48,459 nt of DNA from Nostoc sp. PA-18-2419 (GCF_005869855.1 NZ_SZNH01000007.1:216022-264480); one strand, 5' to 3'. Shown: positions 1 to 9,329, counted from the first letter of the stretch. A program made the numbers and translations. The notes: generated by a model not told the origin, from the letters alone.

Positions 1-2060
1 TACAACCAGATATCATCACCCAAGTTGTTGAGTTTGGGAGTCTGTCCTAACCAAGCTTGAAAAGCTGCTCCTGTTGCTTGATGGTTGGCGTTGTTATCTC
101 CAATCCAAATTACAGCATATTTTCCCGCTTGTAGGGTTGTGCCGTTTGGAAATGTATAAGTAAAGCCGTTAGTGCCATCATTATCATTAGCAGTCAGGTG
201 TCCGTCTGCTAACTTCAAACCACTCAAATCTACAGTCGATGAAGAAGGATTATAAAGTTCAATAAATTCATCGTTAGTGCTAGTAGTAGTGCCAGTTTCG
301 CTATATAAAACTTCGTTGATTATGACTTTGCCGACATTCGATGAAACTGCATCAATAATATTAAATGGAGTTGGTTGAGTTTGACCGGGATAATAAGTCC
401 ATAAATCCAACCCTTTCGTATCTCCAAAAGATCCGTTACATGATGTCCCAGCGTTACCAAGGTTACCAGACTGACCAAATTTCCGGTCATTGCTGGCGGT
501 GTCAAAACCGTTAATTGGGTCGCTAAAGGCTGGGTTTGGTGGACTAATACCGCAAAGTACTTGACCAGACGTACCGATTTGAGTACCACCAATGGTTTTG
601 TAACCGCGATCATCATAAAATCCTCTAGTGTTGCCTATAGGATTAGTGGCATTCAACATTGTAATAGTAGGACCGCCAGTAAAATTGTTTTCTGCATCCA
701 GCAAGGGAAAGTGATATTCACCTCCAAAGGTTCTGACACGAACTTTATAATCACTACCAACTGGGAAAAAATTGCCAGTGTTATCTTTACCATCCCAACT
801 AACAGCTTGTTGTCCTGTTGTAGGCATAGTCCCTCGTAGAAGACGGTTTTGGGAGTTAGTGGGATCAAAATTGCTGCCATCTCGGCTGATAATCAGTTCG
901 TAAGTCCCTGTGACGTTGCTGCCAAAATTAAAAGTACCGCCTGTGCCGAATGAACTATTATTTCCTGTAACTGTGCCGTTGAATTGTAAATTACTAACAG
1001 CAGGAATAATTGGGCTAAGGGGAATACCAGTTCCATCTAAAGTGCCATCTGGTTTGTAACGCTCAACGTATGGAAGCACGTTGGTGTCAATGGAGTTAAA
1101 AAAAGTAGCGTATTGGGGACGAGCCAAGCTAACACTACCTTGGGGGTTGGTTAGCTGACTATCTGCCCCTAGTATGTCGTGATAGAGAGGGGTTTTACCA
1201 TCACTGTCAAAAAAGCCTACCTGATTACCATAGAGAACGAATCCATTCGGATCTGTGCCTCTAAGTTCTACTTTATATTGGAAGCCATCTGTGGTTACAG
1301 GATAGACTGGGAAGTTGAGATATCGACCATTATTACCAGTAAATAAAGCTAGATAATAGCTGAATAAGCGTCCGTTTAAATCGGTTGTTGAAGTTTGATT
1401 GCTACTGCGTACCGTTACATCCCAAGCTGCAACACTCGTTCCTTGTTGAGTATTAAAGTTGTTTGGACTGGTCAAATTAATCTCACCAGTAGGGGCACCA
1501 TTAGCTGATGAGTTACCCCCAGTAGGTCCATAGAAAACTATGTCATAAACTCCAGTGGATGGGGCTTTGTAGTAGCAGGGAATATAGCCATTGGGATTGC
1601 CTCCACCAGAAATAGCACGCGGACCATTTAACTCCTGTTGGTGAGTTGAGATGACACCACTTCCAGCTTGAGAAGTACACACAAAATCAGGTGTGCTAGG
1701 AACAGTTTCACTGCCAATACTACCAGTGATACGATTGGGATTGTAAACACGGATATCACCGCTACCTACCCCAACTGCGCTGGAACCCAAAAGAATATAC
1801 TCATCTTTATTGGCATAAACCTTAAGTAACGTTCGTCGCAGCACAAGACCGCCATAAGTATCAGTACGCCACTCTAAGTTAGCTCTGCTACTACTGGCTG
1901 CGGCGCTACTGGGATACAGTGTGCGACTACCTTCAGCTTGAGCAGATTGTATTCCAATATTCAAGCAGCACAGCCAGAGAGCAAAGCCAGTTAGTAGTTT
2001 TTTATAAAGGTTCAGGTGCTTGTTGTTGACCGCTAAAAGACATTTTAGTATTAGACTCAT
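1..2060 (-). CDS. Secreted protein with FlgD-like Ig and lamin-tail domains (partial, C-terminus off the left edge)
   Basis: One open frame runs from the ATG at 2060 to the window edge (686 codons) with no stop that I could find. The N-terminus has a basic stretch, a hydrophobic core (LLTGFALWLCCLNIG) and a likely signal peptidase site after QSAQA, so the protein is probably exported. Residues about 350-450 contain WDGKDNTGNFFPVG, which resembles FlgD-type Ig domains (WDG.d..G...p.G). From about residue 575 the sequence VIINEVLYSETG...DEFIELYNPS...VDLSGL...YAVIWIGD...LGDDIWL is a lamin-tail domain (LTD), a beta-sandwich often found in exported bacterial proteins. The rest is Gly/Asn/Thr-rich. 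The role is unknown; a surface or matrix protein is an inference. The gene is separated by 519 bp from the M56 peptidase gene upstream. Confidence 0.85.
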   Translation of the reverse strand, partial: MSLILKCLLAVNNKHLNLYKKLLTGFALWLCCLNIGIQSAQAEGSRTLYPSSAAASSSRANLEWRTDTYGGLVLRRTLLKVYANKDEYILLGSSAVGVGSGDIRVYNPNRITGSIGSETVPSTPDFVCTSQAGSGVISTHQQELNGPRAISGGGNPNGYIPCYYKAPSTGVYDIVFYGPTGGNSSANGAPTGEINLTSPNNFNTQQGTSVAAWDVTVRSSNQTSTTDLNGRLFSYYLALFTGNNGRYLNFPVYPVTTDGFQYKVELRGTDPNGFVLYGNQVGFFDSDGKTPLYHDILGADSQLTNPQGSVSLARPQYATFFNSIDTNVLPYVERYKPDGTLDGTGIPLSPIIPAVSNLQFNGTVTGNNSSFGTGGTFNFGSNVTGTYELIISRDGSNFDPTNSQNRLLRGTMPTTGQQAVSWDGKDNTGNFFPVGSDYKVRVRTFGGEYHFPLLDAENNFTGGPTITMLNATNPIGNTRGFYDDRGYKTIGGTQIGTSGQVLCGISPPNPAFSDPINGFDTASNDRKFGQSGNLGNAGTSCNGSFGDTKGLDLWTYYPGQTQPTPFNIIDAVSSNVGKVIINEVLYSETGTTTSTNDEFIELYNPSSSTVDLSGLKLADGHLTANDNDGTNGFTYTFPNGTTLQAGKYAVIWIGDNNANHQATGAAFQAWLGQTPKLNNLGDDIWL

Positions 2061-2579
2061 TTATGCTTTGATGGCTCCTGATTTTAATTGAATGGTTGCC
2101 ATGTCTGCGACAAAGCACTCTGTATTTAGGCCAAATTTAAAAGGCATTATAAAAAAGCATAAAAACTCTCATACACTCAGGTGATGCTTGGTTTTAGGTT
2201 ACCCAAGTTGTACGAAAATCTACCATCTTGATTCGCATTCGCTGTGGCGAGCGCTCTGCTTTTAAAAAGGTAGTATTTTTAAACGCAAAGGGACACAGAG
2301 TAAACGCAAAGTTACGCAGAGTTTTGCCAAATTTAATATTCAAGTTGAGCGTGAAATCTGTGAAGATACAAGCTTGGGTTGAGCGAAGAGTTCGCAATTT
2401 ATCTTAAAACTAATTTCTATAGTGATAGCGAAATACGAAGAGTTTAGCAGAGGGCGATCGCTCTCTACTTCGGTGGATAATTCAACCGGAGTGGCTACAG
2501 ACTTGACCAAAGTCACTACAGATATAAGCCAAGTGACTACCGTTGCAGGTTTGGGCTATAGTCGCTTTTTAAATTTAAC
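2061..2579. other. Gene-free interval with short degenerate repeats
   Basis: No convincing gene. It carries the decamer aaacgcaaag twice (2281-2290 and 2302-2311) inside a tract of the ..acgcaaagttacgcagag.. type that recurs in intergenic DNA of Nostoc-like genomes. It has HIP1 at 2454-2461 and three loose copies of a (c)aa-agt-g-ctac-ga motif at about 2490-2545. A possible GTG-started 53-codon frame (2422-2583, plus) ends in this interval but has no other support. The promoter of the lamin-tail gene should lie at 2061-2160. Confidence 0.5.
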
Positions 2580-3425
2580 TTAAGTGTGAAATATCACAGT
2601 TATTAAAGGTAGAAATGCTAATAAAAAGCTATGCCAGGAATGCAATTGAGCTTCTGTGTTTGCTTCTGGTGGTGCTAAAAGAGCTTCTACTCTTTGTTCT
2701 AATCTATCGCCCGCGTTAGGAGAACCCAATGCAGCACAGCAAATTTCTGATGATAGAGGGCTGCTACTAACCACTAACAGCAGTGATTCTGCCAGGACTA
2801 AAGGATCTACCTGCAATGCTGCGTAACTATCGGCGCGGAGTTCGCGCAAAACTAACAGTTCTTGCCACAAAGGCTCTGTATTTGGCAACCATGCAGTGCA
2901 GGAACGCACCCAACCCAGCCAGAAAAACCAGAATGTATCCCTATACTGGTAATGCCCTTGTTCGTGTGCTAAGACGCTTTCTAAATGATTTGGTGAGAGA
3001 GTTTGCAGTAATCCTTCGCTAACTACTAATTCAGGTTGCCAAAAACCAATTTGACCGGCAAACATTGCTTCTGTTTGCAGTAGTCTGGCTCTTGTGTCGC
3101 CCAAATTCACTAGAGGACAGTTACGGGCAGATTCCACAGACTGCCAACCTTGAAAAGCAAGTCTAAGGCATAAAATGGCAAAAATTGCTAAATAAATTAA
3201 TGCCAGCAGATAACTGATTGAACCTGTGTACATTCCGCCCATTTTTCCTTGGGCTCCCATGAACAACACAGCGATCGCTGTCATGAAAATTAACAAGGGA
3301 GGGAAGAGAAATATAAATAGCGATCGCCGCCACCGCAAACTCCAACTACCTTGGGGTTCTTTCCAAGAGGATCTTAACCACCAGGCAACTCCCAAAGCAA
3401 TTAAAATCATCATGAGATGCATCAT
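2580..3425 (-). CDS. M56-family (BlaR1-like) membrane metallopeptidase, short form
   Basis: 281 residues with about five hydrophobic segments. The zinc motif HEQGH sits near residue 153, and a downstream LRELRADSYA supplies the probable third ligand (Glu), as in M56/HtpX-like peptidases. It lacks the C-terminal penicillin-binding sensor domain of true BlaR1/MecR1 proteins, so what it senses is not evident. It overlaps the upstream BlaI-type gene by 4 bases (ATGA), so the two are translationally coupled. By family analogy the peptidase inactivates the partner repressor on a signal; that is an inference here. Alternative starts a few codons downstream (repeated Met) cannot be excluded. Confidence 0.88.
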   Translation of the reverse strand: MMHLMMILIALGVAWWLRSSWKEPQGSWSLRWRRSLFIFLFPPLLIFMTAIAVLFMGAQGKMGGMYTGSISYLLALIYLAIFAILCLRLAFQGWQSVESARNCPLVNLGDTRARLLQTEAMFAGQIGFWQPELVVSEGLLQTLSPNHLESVLAHEQGHYQYRDTFWFFWLGWVRSCTAWLPNTEPLWQELLVLRELRADSYAALQVDPLVLAESLLLVVSSSPLSSEICCAALGSPNAGDRLEQRVEALLAPPEANTEAQLHSWHSFLLAFLPLITVIFHT

Positions 3426-3841
3426 TTTTCCTCCCTGGCTTGGCGTGCAGATTGTATGCGTTTGGCGATGGCTGCTATTTGCTCGCTGGCTGCTTCATCG
3501 AGACTATCGGCGAAGGCTGCAACCACATCAGGGTTACCTACCGCCAAAAATCGCTGTAACTGCTCATGGGCTTTGATTACCTCTGACTGTTGCTTACTCA
3601 GCAATGGCCGCCAATAAAATGCCCGTCCTTTTTTGTCACAGGCTAGCCAACCTTTATCTGTGAGGCGTCGGAGAACAGTGGTTACAGAAGTATAAGCTAA
3701 TTCGCGGTTAGGATCTGAGAGAATGCGATCATGGACATCTTTGACTGTAACTGAACCAAGTTCCCAGATGATATTTAGTATTTCCGCTTCCAAAGGGCCT
3801 ACAGACAGTTGTTTAGGACGGTAGTCGGGTAAAGGTGCCAT
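3422..3841 (-). CDS. BlaI/MecI-family transcriptional repressor
   Basis: 139 residues with a winged-helix N-terminal half (LGPLEAEILNIIWELG-type start, then VKDVHDRI and the recognition region YTSVTTVLRRLTDKGWL), diagnostic of BlaI/MecI/CopY penicillinase repressors. The C-terminal half should dimerise. The frame is open upstream to 3937, but that extension is encoded by a G-rich 16-bp tandem repeat and gives Pro/His/Ser low complexity, so I choose the ATG at 3841 just before the conserved domain. No clear Shine-Dalgarno sequence precedes it. It forms a two-gene operon with the M56 peptidase. Likely autorepression follows from the family; the operator is not identified with certainty. Confidence 0.88.
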   Translation of the reverse strand: MAPLPDYRPKQLSVGPLEAEILNIIWELGSVTVKDVHDRILSDPNRELAYTSVTTVLRRLTDKGWLACDKKGRAFYWRPLLSKQQSEVIKAHEQLQRFLAVGNPDVVAAFADSLDEAASEQIAAIAKRIQSARQAREEK

Positions 3842-3868
3842 AGTTTTGAAGGAGAGTTGGGAGGTGGG

Positions 3869-3914
3869 GAGGTGGGGTGATGGGGAGGTGGGGTGATGGG
3901 GAGGTGGGATGATG
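3869..3914. repeat. 16-bp G-rich tandem repeat, about three copies
   Basis: Unit gaggtggggtgatggg at 3869-3884 and 3885-3900, followed by a partial diverged copy at 3901-3914; a shorter gaggtgggg copy precedes at 861-868 of the same kilobase. It lies just upstream of the BlaI-type start and would translate as Pro/His/Ser repeats, which argues against a longer BlaI N-terminus. Confidence 0.85.
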
Positions 3915-4229
3915 ACTTGCAACAAATCTTTTTCCATGTCTCGAATTTGCCTTGTCCCCGCGTCCTCTTTTCAATGCCCTGTTTGGCCAATGACTGTTAG
4001 CTTTCTTGTTTTAGATTACAAGATCCTGGAGCCAGTCTAAAAGTCTAAAAATATAAAAATCAGCTTTTTAAGCATTTATTTTGGATTAAGGACTCTTAAG
4101 ATTTAGTTAAAAACTTGTCTGTACTCTTACCTCCCCATCCCCCCATCCCTCATCTCCTATTTATCTATCTAATGAGATACATTGTGTATTCTAATGCTAA
4201 AAAATGCTGTGGGAATAATTATAACTATA

Positions 4230-4244
4230 GTTAGTGACACTAAC
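4230..4244. promoter_or_regulatory. 15-bp dyad, candidate operator upstream of comB
   Basis: gttagtgacactaac is a perfect inverted repeat (7-bp arms around one central base), 57 bp before the comB start and about 390 bp before the BlaI-type start. Its size suits a dimeric winged-helix repressor, but it does not match a named operator that I can recall. Confidence 0.35.
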
Positions 4245-4300
4245 CTAGGTAGAATGTTATTTGTTTGCCGCAGTAGTATAAAAGCAGGTGTATCCAGCGC

Positions 4301-5035
4301 GTGAAGCTATTTGTATACCACACTCCGGAATTGACTCCAACGGATAAAGTGCCAGAATGTGCGATCGCAGTTGATGTCTTGCGAGCCACTAGCACAATAG
4401 CGACTGTTTTGGCAGCTGGAGGCGAAGCTGTACAAGTATTCAGCGATTTAGATCAACTAATCGCAGTTAGTAAAAAATGGCCTCCTGAAAAACGTCTGCG
4501 GGCTGGAGAACGCGGCGGCGCAAAAGTAGAGGGCTTTGAGTTGGGTAACTCCCCACTCGATTGCACATCCGAATTGGTGCAGGGGCGTCGATTATTTATC
4601 AGTACCACAAATGGTACTCGTGCGTTACAACGGGTGCAAGACTCCCCAAATGTAATTGCAGCAGCTTTAATCAATCGAGCAGCAGTAGTGGAATTTCTCA
4701 AGAGAAAGCAACCAGAGACAATATGGATTGTCGGTTCGGGCTGGGAAGGCAGTTTTTCTTTAGAGGATACAGTTTGTGCGGGTGCGATCGCTCATAGTCT
4801 TTTACAGCAAACTGAGTTGTCACTAGAGGAAGTAGCTGGTAACGATGAAGTAATTGATGCGATCGCTCTTTACTCTCAATGGCAAGATAACTTATTGGAA
4901 TTATTTCACCAAGCTAGTCACGGCAAACGCCTATTGCGTCTTCAATGTCAAGAAGATTTAAAATATTGTTCCCAAACTGATGTTTTGGATATCTTGCCAA
5001 TACAAACAGAGATAGGAGTTTTAAAAAAGGGATAG
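4301..5035 (+). CDS. comB: 2-phosphosulfolactate phosphatase family protein (ComB-like)
   Basis: 244 residues matching the ComB family along its length: [20 protein letters not shown] near the N-terminus, RAGERGG and the ELGNSPLD region, STTNGTRAL at about 100-108, and the [20 protein letters not shown] block around 145-165. ComB hydrolyses 2-phosphosulfolactate to sulfolactate in coenzyme M synthesis in methanogens. Cyanobacteria do not make coenzyme M, so the substrate here is uncertain and may be another phosphorylated metabolite. The start is GTG at 4301; no in-frame ATG fits as well because the conserved domain begins at once. It appears monocistronic. Confidence 0.9.
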   Translation: MKLFVYHTPELTPTDKVPECAIAVDVLRATSTIATVLAAGGEAVQVFSDLDQLIAVSKKWPPEKRLRAGERGGAKVEGFELGNSPLDCTSELVQGRRLFISTTNGTRALQRVQDSPNVIAAALINRAAVVEFLKRKQPETIWIVGSGWEGSFSLEDTVCAGAIAHSLLQQTELSLEEVAGNDEVIDAIALYSQWQDNLLELFHQASHGKRLLRLQCQEDLKYCSQTDVLDILPIQTEIGVLKKG

Positions 5036-5364
5036 GGACTGGGGACTGGGGACTAAAGCATTGGGGCTGTCAGAGGGGTTGAAAAGGTGAGAAGGTTTTT
5101 TATAATCATCTCCAATCTCTCTCATCCCTTGATTGCTGAGCAAAGTCGAACCACATCTGGCAGTTGGCGACGTACTCCTACGGAGAGGCAAGCCTGGGCG
5201 TAGCGTCTCGTAGAGAAGTATTGGTCATTAGTCATTGGCCAACAGAAGGCAGAAGGCAAAAAGTTCTTTAATTTTGAATTTTGTTCGCGCAGCTAAGCCG
5301 TGTCCGCGTCCCTTGCGCGTCTCGTAGAGAGCGTCATTTTGAATTTTGAATTGATTTATCTCCC
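5036..5364. repeat. Intergenic region with cyanobacterial dispersed repeats
   Basis: Gene-free. It holds ggactgggg repeats just after comB (about 5035-5055) and two copies of a palindromic repeat family with the core cgtctcgtagaga, at about 5170-5218 and 5308-5333. Related pieces recur at about 33940-33985, 37995-38012, 46236-46252 and 47150-47195 in this window. Such short repeats are spread through Nostoc-type intergenic DNA and may serve as terminator-like hairpins for the convergent ends of comB and rfbD. Confidence 0.6.
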
Positions 5365-6243
5365 TCATCTCCCAATTCCTAAGAGCATTTGGCGGAGTCT
5401 TTGTCGCCAATGGGGGGGATATGTTCCTAGAAGTGCCGAAATTTTGCCACAAGCAAGTACAGAATAACCAGGGCGATGGGCGGGTGTAGGATATTCAGCA
5501 GTTGCAATGGGGACAATATTTTTAACTTTCAAAGGAAATCCTAGCTGTTGGGCTTCTTCAAAAATGGCAACGGCAAAGTCATACCAGCTAGCAACGCCGC
5601 TATTAGTGTAGTGGTATGTGCCTACAATCTCTATCTTTAACTGGGGAATTATCTCAGCGATGACTGCGGCTATATCTTTTGCCCAAGTCGGGCTACCAAT
5701 TTGATCGGCGACGATACGCAGTTCTGGACGTTCTGCACCCAGTCGTAACATGGTTTTGACAAAGTTACTTTTGCCAAAGTTTCCATAAACCCAAGCTGTG
5801 CGGAGGATGAGATGATGGGTGCAATTGTCTCGAATTGCTTGTTCTCCTGTAAGTTTGGTTTTTCCGTAGACACTCAAGGGGTTAGTCGCATCGGTTTCCT
5901 GATATGGGTGACACCTATTGCCATCAAAAACGTAATCGGTGGAAATATGAATTAGATAAGCTCCTAACTTTTGACTTTCTTCGGCGAGAATTAAAGGTGC
6001 AGTAGCATTAATAGCAGTAGCAAGTTCAGATTCGCTTTCGGCTTTGTCTACAGCGGTATAAGCAGCAGCGTTAATGATGATTTGCGGTTGGTTTGATTTG
6101 ATAATCCTGCGGAGAGTATCAGGCTCGGTAAGGTCTACTATTGGGCGTGCAACTGAGATAGTATTGCCGTAGGATGGAAGAATTTGTTCCAATTCTTGAC
6201 CTACTTGCCCATTGCTACCAATCAGTAGAATTGATTTACTCAT
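5365..6243 (-). CDS. rfbD: dTDP-4-dehydrorhamnose reductase
   Basis: 292 residues, the usual RmlD length. The Rossmann nucleotide motif GSNGQVG lies at residues 9-15, the conserved INAAAYTAVDKAE at about 57-69, STDYVFDG at about 102-109 and the catalytic YGKTK (YxxxK) near 128-132. It reduces dTDP-4-dehydro-L-rhamnose to dTDP-L-rhamnose with NAD(P)H in the cytosol. It is the last gene of the minus-strand polysaccharide locus, 141 bp after rfbC. The start ATG at 6243 directly precedes the dinucleotide-binding fold. The product supplies the rhamnose donor for the glycosyltransferases encoded upstream. Confidence 0.95.
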   Translation of the reverse strand: MSKSILLIGSNGQVGQELEQILPSYGNTISVARPIVDLTEPDTLRRIIKSNQPQIIINAAAYTAVDKAESESELATAINATAPLILAEESQKLGAYLIHISTDYVFDGNRCHPYQETDATNPLSVYGKTKLTGEQAIRDNCTHHLILRTAWVYGNFGKSNFVKTMLRLGAERPELRIVADQIGSPTWAKDIAAVIAEIIPQLKIEIVGTYHYTNSGVASWYDFAVAIFEEAQQLGFPLKVKNIVPIATAEYPTPAHRPGYSVLACGKISALLGTYPPHWRQRLRQMLLGIGR

Positions 6244-6384
6244 CCTAATTAATTCTTGAATTTACATCAATACAAAAATACTTTTGTACTAATTTACATC
6301 TCATTTGTGTAATCTAGAAATTTATACTTTCTACTATTCAAAGTGAAAGTTACAGTAAAATGTCCAGATTAATATTAAAAGTAT

Positions 6385-6930
6385 TTAATTAAATATTTCA
6401 GCAGTTTTTAAAGATTTACCGACTTGGTCTTTAGCTGATAAAATCGGTGGCGCACTCAAGGGCCAATCTATAGCTAAATCTGGATCGTTCCAGAGAATTG
6501 TACGATCGCCTTGGGGTGCGTAGTAATCTGTAGTTTTATACACCACTTCAGCTGTTTCTGAAAGCACGAGAAAGCCGTGAGCAAAGCCTATCGGTATCCA
6601 AAGTAAGCGTTTGTTCTCAGCACTGAGTTCATAACCTACCCACTTACCAAACGTAGGCGAACTTCTTCTAATATCAACGGCTACGTCAAAAATGGTGCCG
6701 GCGATCGCCCGAACGAGTTTACCTTGGGGTTGTTGAATTTGGTAATGCAATCCACGCAGGACGTTTTGCTTAGAACAAGAATGGTTATCTTGGACAAAGT
6801 TCGCAGCAATACCAGTCTGTTGAGTAAATTTTTGGTGGTTATAGGCTTCAAAGAAGAAACCGCGATCGTCTGCAAATACTTTGGGTTCAAGTTGTATAAC
6901 TTCAGGAATTTTGGTATATGTAATGCTCAT
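6385..6930 (-). CDS. rfbC: dTDP-4-dehydrorhamnose 3,5-epimerase
   Basis: 181 residues, a full-length RmlC cupin. Motifs visible are DDRGFFFEAYN near 21-31, VQDNHSCSKQNVLRGLHYQ at 46-64 with the catalytic His in RGLHYQ, the FAHGFLVLSETAEVVYKTTDYY block with the acid Tyr, and a C-terminal DWPL. It converts dTDP-4-dehydro-6-deoxyglucose to dTDP-4-dehydrorhamnose. It lies between rfbA (115 bp upstream) and rfbD (141 bp downstream) on the same strand, so the three form a dTDP-rhamnose block. The start ATG at 6930 is standard for the family. Confidence 0.95.
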   Translation of the reverse strand: MSITYTKIPEVIQLEPKVFADDRGFFFEAYNHQKFTQQTGIAANFVQDNHSCSKQNVLRGLHYQIQQPQGKLVRAIAGTIFDVAVDIRRSSPTFGKWVGYELSAENKRLLWIPIGFAHGFLVLSETAEVVYKTTDYYAPQGDRTILWNDPDLAIDWPLSAPPILSAKDQVGKSLKTAEIFN

Positions 6931-7045
6931 TGATATTATTGCGAGTAATTTGCCACAGTGTTAATTTTGGCAAGAAATTAACCCAAGAATTACAGGTAGT
7001 AGCATAACATTTTGACTGTAGCTTTCCTTATTTTTAATCAGTAAA

Positions 7046-8122
7046 TTATGTGAGTTCAATTTGACAGTCATCGCCAATCAGGAATCGTAAAGCTTTCGGG
7101 CGACGGGGTGCAATGGTCAATTGTGCGCGTTGTCCAATCACACTATCGATAATCCGCTGATGGATGCCGACAATTTTAGCACCTTCTAAAATTACACTGT
7201 GTTCTAAATCTGTATCCACAAGTGTGGCATTGTTGGCAATACTACTATAAGGACCAATAAAGCAGTTTTCTAAATAACAATTGCTACCAATAATTACCGG
7301 CCCGCGAATTGTGCAATTAATAACTTGAGATTTGGCACCGATTTTAACTCGTCCAATAATTTGACTTTGGGTATCGACTTCGCCGAAAATTGATGCTGTC
7401 ATATAGGTGTCAAGAATCAATCGATTAGCTTCTAATAAATCATCTTTTTTACCAGTATCTAGCCACCAACCTTGGAGTTTATGCGCGACGACGTGCTTTT
7501 GTTTATTAATTAAATATTGAATAGCATCAGTAATTTCGAGTTCCCCTCTGGCAGAAGGATGAATATTAGTGATCGCATCAAAGATAACGTGAGAAAAGAA
7601 ATAAACTCCTACCAATGCCAGATTTGAAGCCGGAATTTTGGGTTTTTCAATTAACTGTAATACTCTGCCTCTATCATCGACCTCAGCCACACCAAAGGCG
7701 CTAGGATTAGCAACAGGACGTAATAGAATTAAAGCATCAGGCTCCTGTTGGCTAAATTGTTGCAGAAAATAACTTAAATCACCTAATTGAATCAGGTTAT
7801 CGCCCAAGTACATGACAAACGGAGAATCTCCTAAAAACGGACGGGCTATTAGGACGGCGTGAGCAAGTCCGACTGCCTTGTCTTGTAATATGTAGGTAAT
7901 CTTCGCTCCAAAGTATTCTCCATTTCCGGTTTTTGCTTGGACTTCTGCACCGGTTTCCGGACTAATGATGATACCAATATCAGTAATACCAGTAGCCACC
8001 ATTTCTTCAATTCCATACCATAAAACAGGTTTGTTAGCAACTGGTACAAGTTGTTTTGCTCCGCTATAGGTGAGGGGACGTAAGCGTGTACCTTTACCGC
8101 CAGAAAGAATTAATGCTTTCAT
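7046..8122 (-). CDS. rfbA: Glucose-1-phosphate thymidylyltransferase, long form
   Basis: 358 residues. The N-terminal nucleotidyltransferase signature GGKGTRLRPLT lies at 8-18, followed by AKQLVPVANKPVLWYGIE, and YLGDN carries the catalytic aspartate. The C-terminal 110 residues contain hexapeptide-like left-handed beta-helix turns (VINCTIRGPVIIGSNCYLEN region). This is the long RmlA type, rather than the about 290-residue enterobacterial form. It makes dTDP-glucose from glucose-1-phosphate and dTTP. RfbB (dTDP-glucose 4,6-dehydratase), needed between RfbA and RfbC, is not encoded in this window. The start ATG at 8122 begins the domain directly. Confidence 0.93.
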   Translation of the reverse strand: MKALILSGGKGTRLRPLTYSGAKQLVPVANKPVLWYGIEEMVATGITDIGIIISPETGAEVQAKTGNGEYFGAKITYILQDKAVGLAHAVLIARPFLGDSPFVMYLGDNLIQLGDLSYFLQQFSQQEPDALILLRPVANPSAFGVAEVDDRGRVLQLIEKPKIPASNLALVGVYFFSHVIFDAITNIHPSARGELEITDAIQYLINKQKHVVAHKLQGWWLDTGKKDDLLEANRLILDTYMTASIFGEVDTQSQIIGRVKIGAKSQVINCTIRGPVIIGSNCYLENCFIGPYSSIANNATLVDTDLEHSVILEGAKIVGIHQRIIDSVIGQRAQLTIAPRRPKALRFLIGDDCQIELT

Positions 8123-8172
8123 AAATATTAGTCATTTGTTATTCGCCGTATCCTCTGCTCAACGGTAATATT

Positions 8173-9240
8173 CTACACGTAGCGAGATAAGACTTCGGCG
8201 GTGGCTTTTCCTGTTTTTTCCCAACTGAATTGTTGGGAGTGAATAATTCCCTGCTTAGAAAGGCGTGATCGCAATCCCGAATCAGTTGCAATTGCCTGCA
8301 TTGCTTCTGTAATTTCTCTAGTATTGTAGGGATTAATCAGAATTGCCGCGTCTCCAGCTACTTCTGGTAGGGAGGAGAGATTGGAGGTAATTACTGGGGT
8401 ACCACAAGCCATTGCTTCTAAGACGGGTAAACCAAAGCCTTCCCAGAGACTAGGGAAAACAAGAGCGATCGCTTGATTGATGATTTTTGGCAATTCGCTA
8501 TAAGGAACATACTCGAGGAATTTTACTTGATCGGTGATACCAAGTTGTGCAACTTGGGCTGTTAAAGTTGGGGTGTAACGGCGATCGCTTGGGCCTGCTA
8601 ACCAAAGTTCATAGTCGTCGTTATTGGGTAGCGCAGCAAAGGCTGCAATCAATCGATGTAGATTTTTGTAAGTGTTTTGGCGTCCAATGTAAAGAAAATA
8701 GTTGCGGGTGGGGAGATTGAGCAAACAAAAGTGAGTGGGATCGTAAGCAAGAGGGATAGAGGTAATTTTGCTAGTGGGAATATGAAAAAAATTGGTGATG
8801 TCGCAAGCTGTAGCTTGAGAGTTACAGAGAATGTGTTGTGCTTGGTTGAGGACTTGGGGTATGTAGTAGCGGTGATAGGATGTTAGTGGTGAAAACCGCT
8901 TCGGAAAACGCAATGGGATAAAATCGTGAGCCATCACCACAAAACGACAATTGGTATAAAGAGGTGCTTCTGGAAGCAAGGAAAATAAAATTTGGGGTTT
9001 TAGCTTTCTATAAATTTCTGGTAGTTGAAATTGCGTCCACACAAGCCGTTTTAAATGGCCTTTTACCCCTTGTTCTGCGGTTTGATTAGGGGGAACTGGA
9101 TAGCAGTTGTAACCAGAAATATTTTGGGAAATCAAAAGTGTGGGGTCGAGTTCTTGTAAGTGAGGTAATAAATTGAGAGCATAGGTAGTGATACCTGTGG
9201 GTTGAGTTAGTAAAAATGACAGATTAATTAATAATGCCAC
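8173..9240 (-). CDS. Glycosyltransferase family 4 (GT-B)
   Basis: 355 residues. The N-terminal lobe begins with [18 protein letters not shown] (glycine-rich acceptor-side loop), and [14 protein letters not shown] is typical of GT4 mannosyl/rhamnosyl-transferases. The C-terminal lobe has [17 protein letters not shown], a K/R pair for donor phosphate contacts, and the [20 protein letters not shown] block holding the E-x7-E motif. The start is GTG at 9240; no better ATG precedes the fold. It is soluble or peripheral at the cytoplasmic side. It lies between rfbA and two GT2 genes, so a rhamnosyl or other hexosyl transfer step of the exported glycan is likely, but the donor cannot be read from the sequence. 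Confidence 0.9.
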   Translation of the reverse strand: MALLINLSFLLTQPTGITTYALNLLPHLQELDPTLLISQNISGYNCYPVPPNQTAEQGVKGHLKRLVWTQFQLPEIYRKLKPQILFSLLPEAPLYTNCRFVVMAHDFIPLRFPKRFSPLTSYHRYYIPQVLNQAQHILCNSQATACDITNFFHIPTSKITSIPLAYDPTHFCLLNLPTRNYFLYIGRQNTYKNLHRLIAAFAALPNNDDYELWLAGPSDRRYTPTLTAQVAQLGITDQVKFLEYVPYSELPKIINQAIALVFPSLWEGFGLPVLEAMACGTPVITSNLSSLPEVAGDAAILINPYNTREITEAMQAIATDSGLRSRLSKQGIIHSQQFSWEKTGKATAEVLSRYV

Positions 9241-9329
9241 GATTGTTAATCAGAAAATATTTAAAAATTATTTTTCTAAATTTTATATTTTAATATTTGA
9301 TTTTCAAATTATACTAAATCTTCAATCAA

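Larger units (their letters stand above)
3842..4300. other. Divergent intergenic region between the BlaI pair and comB
   Basis: Gene-free spacer that must hold promoters for both directions. It contains the 16-bp G-rich tandem repeat (3869-3914), a C-rich tract near 4130-4155 and a 15-bp dyad at 4230-4244. An alternative frame over the G-rich repeat is not judged coding. Confidence 0.6.

Noticed and set aside
2194-2397. 67-codon minus-strand ORF
   Set aside because: It overlaps the acgcaaag intergenic repeat tract and its product (RNFAFTLCPFAFK) is the usual translation of that repeat.
2422-2583. 53-codon GTG-started plus-strand frame with Thr/Val repeats
   Set aside because: No start signal, no recognisable family, and it comes from a short imperfect DNA repeat.
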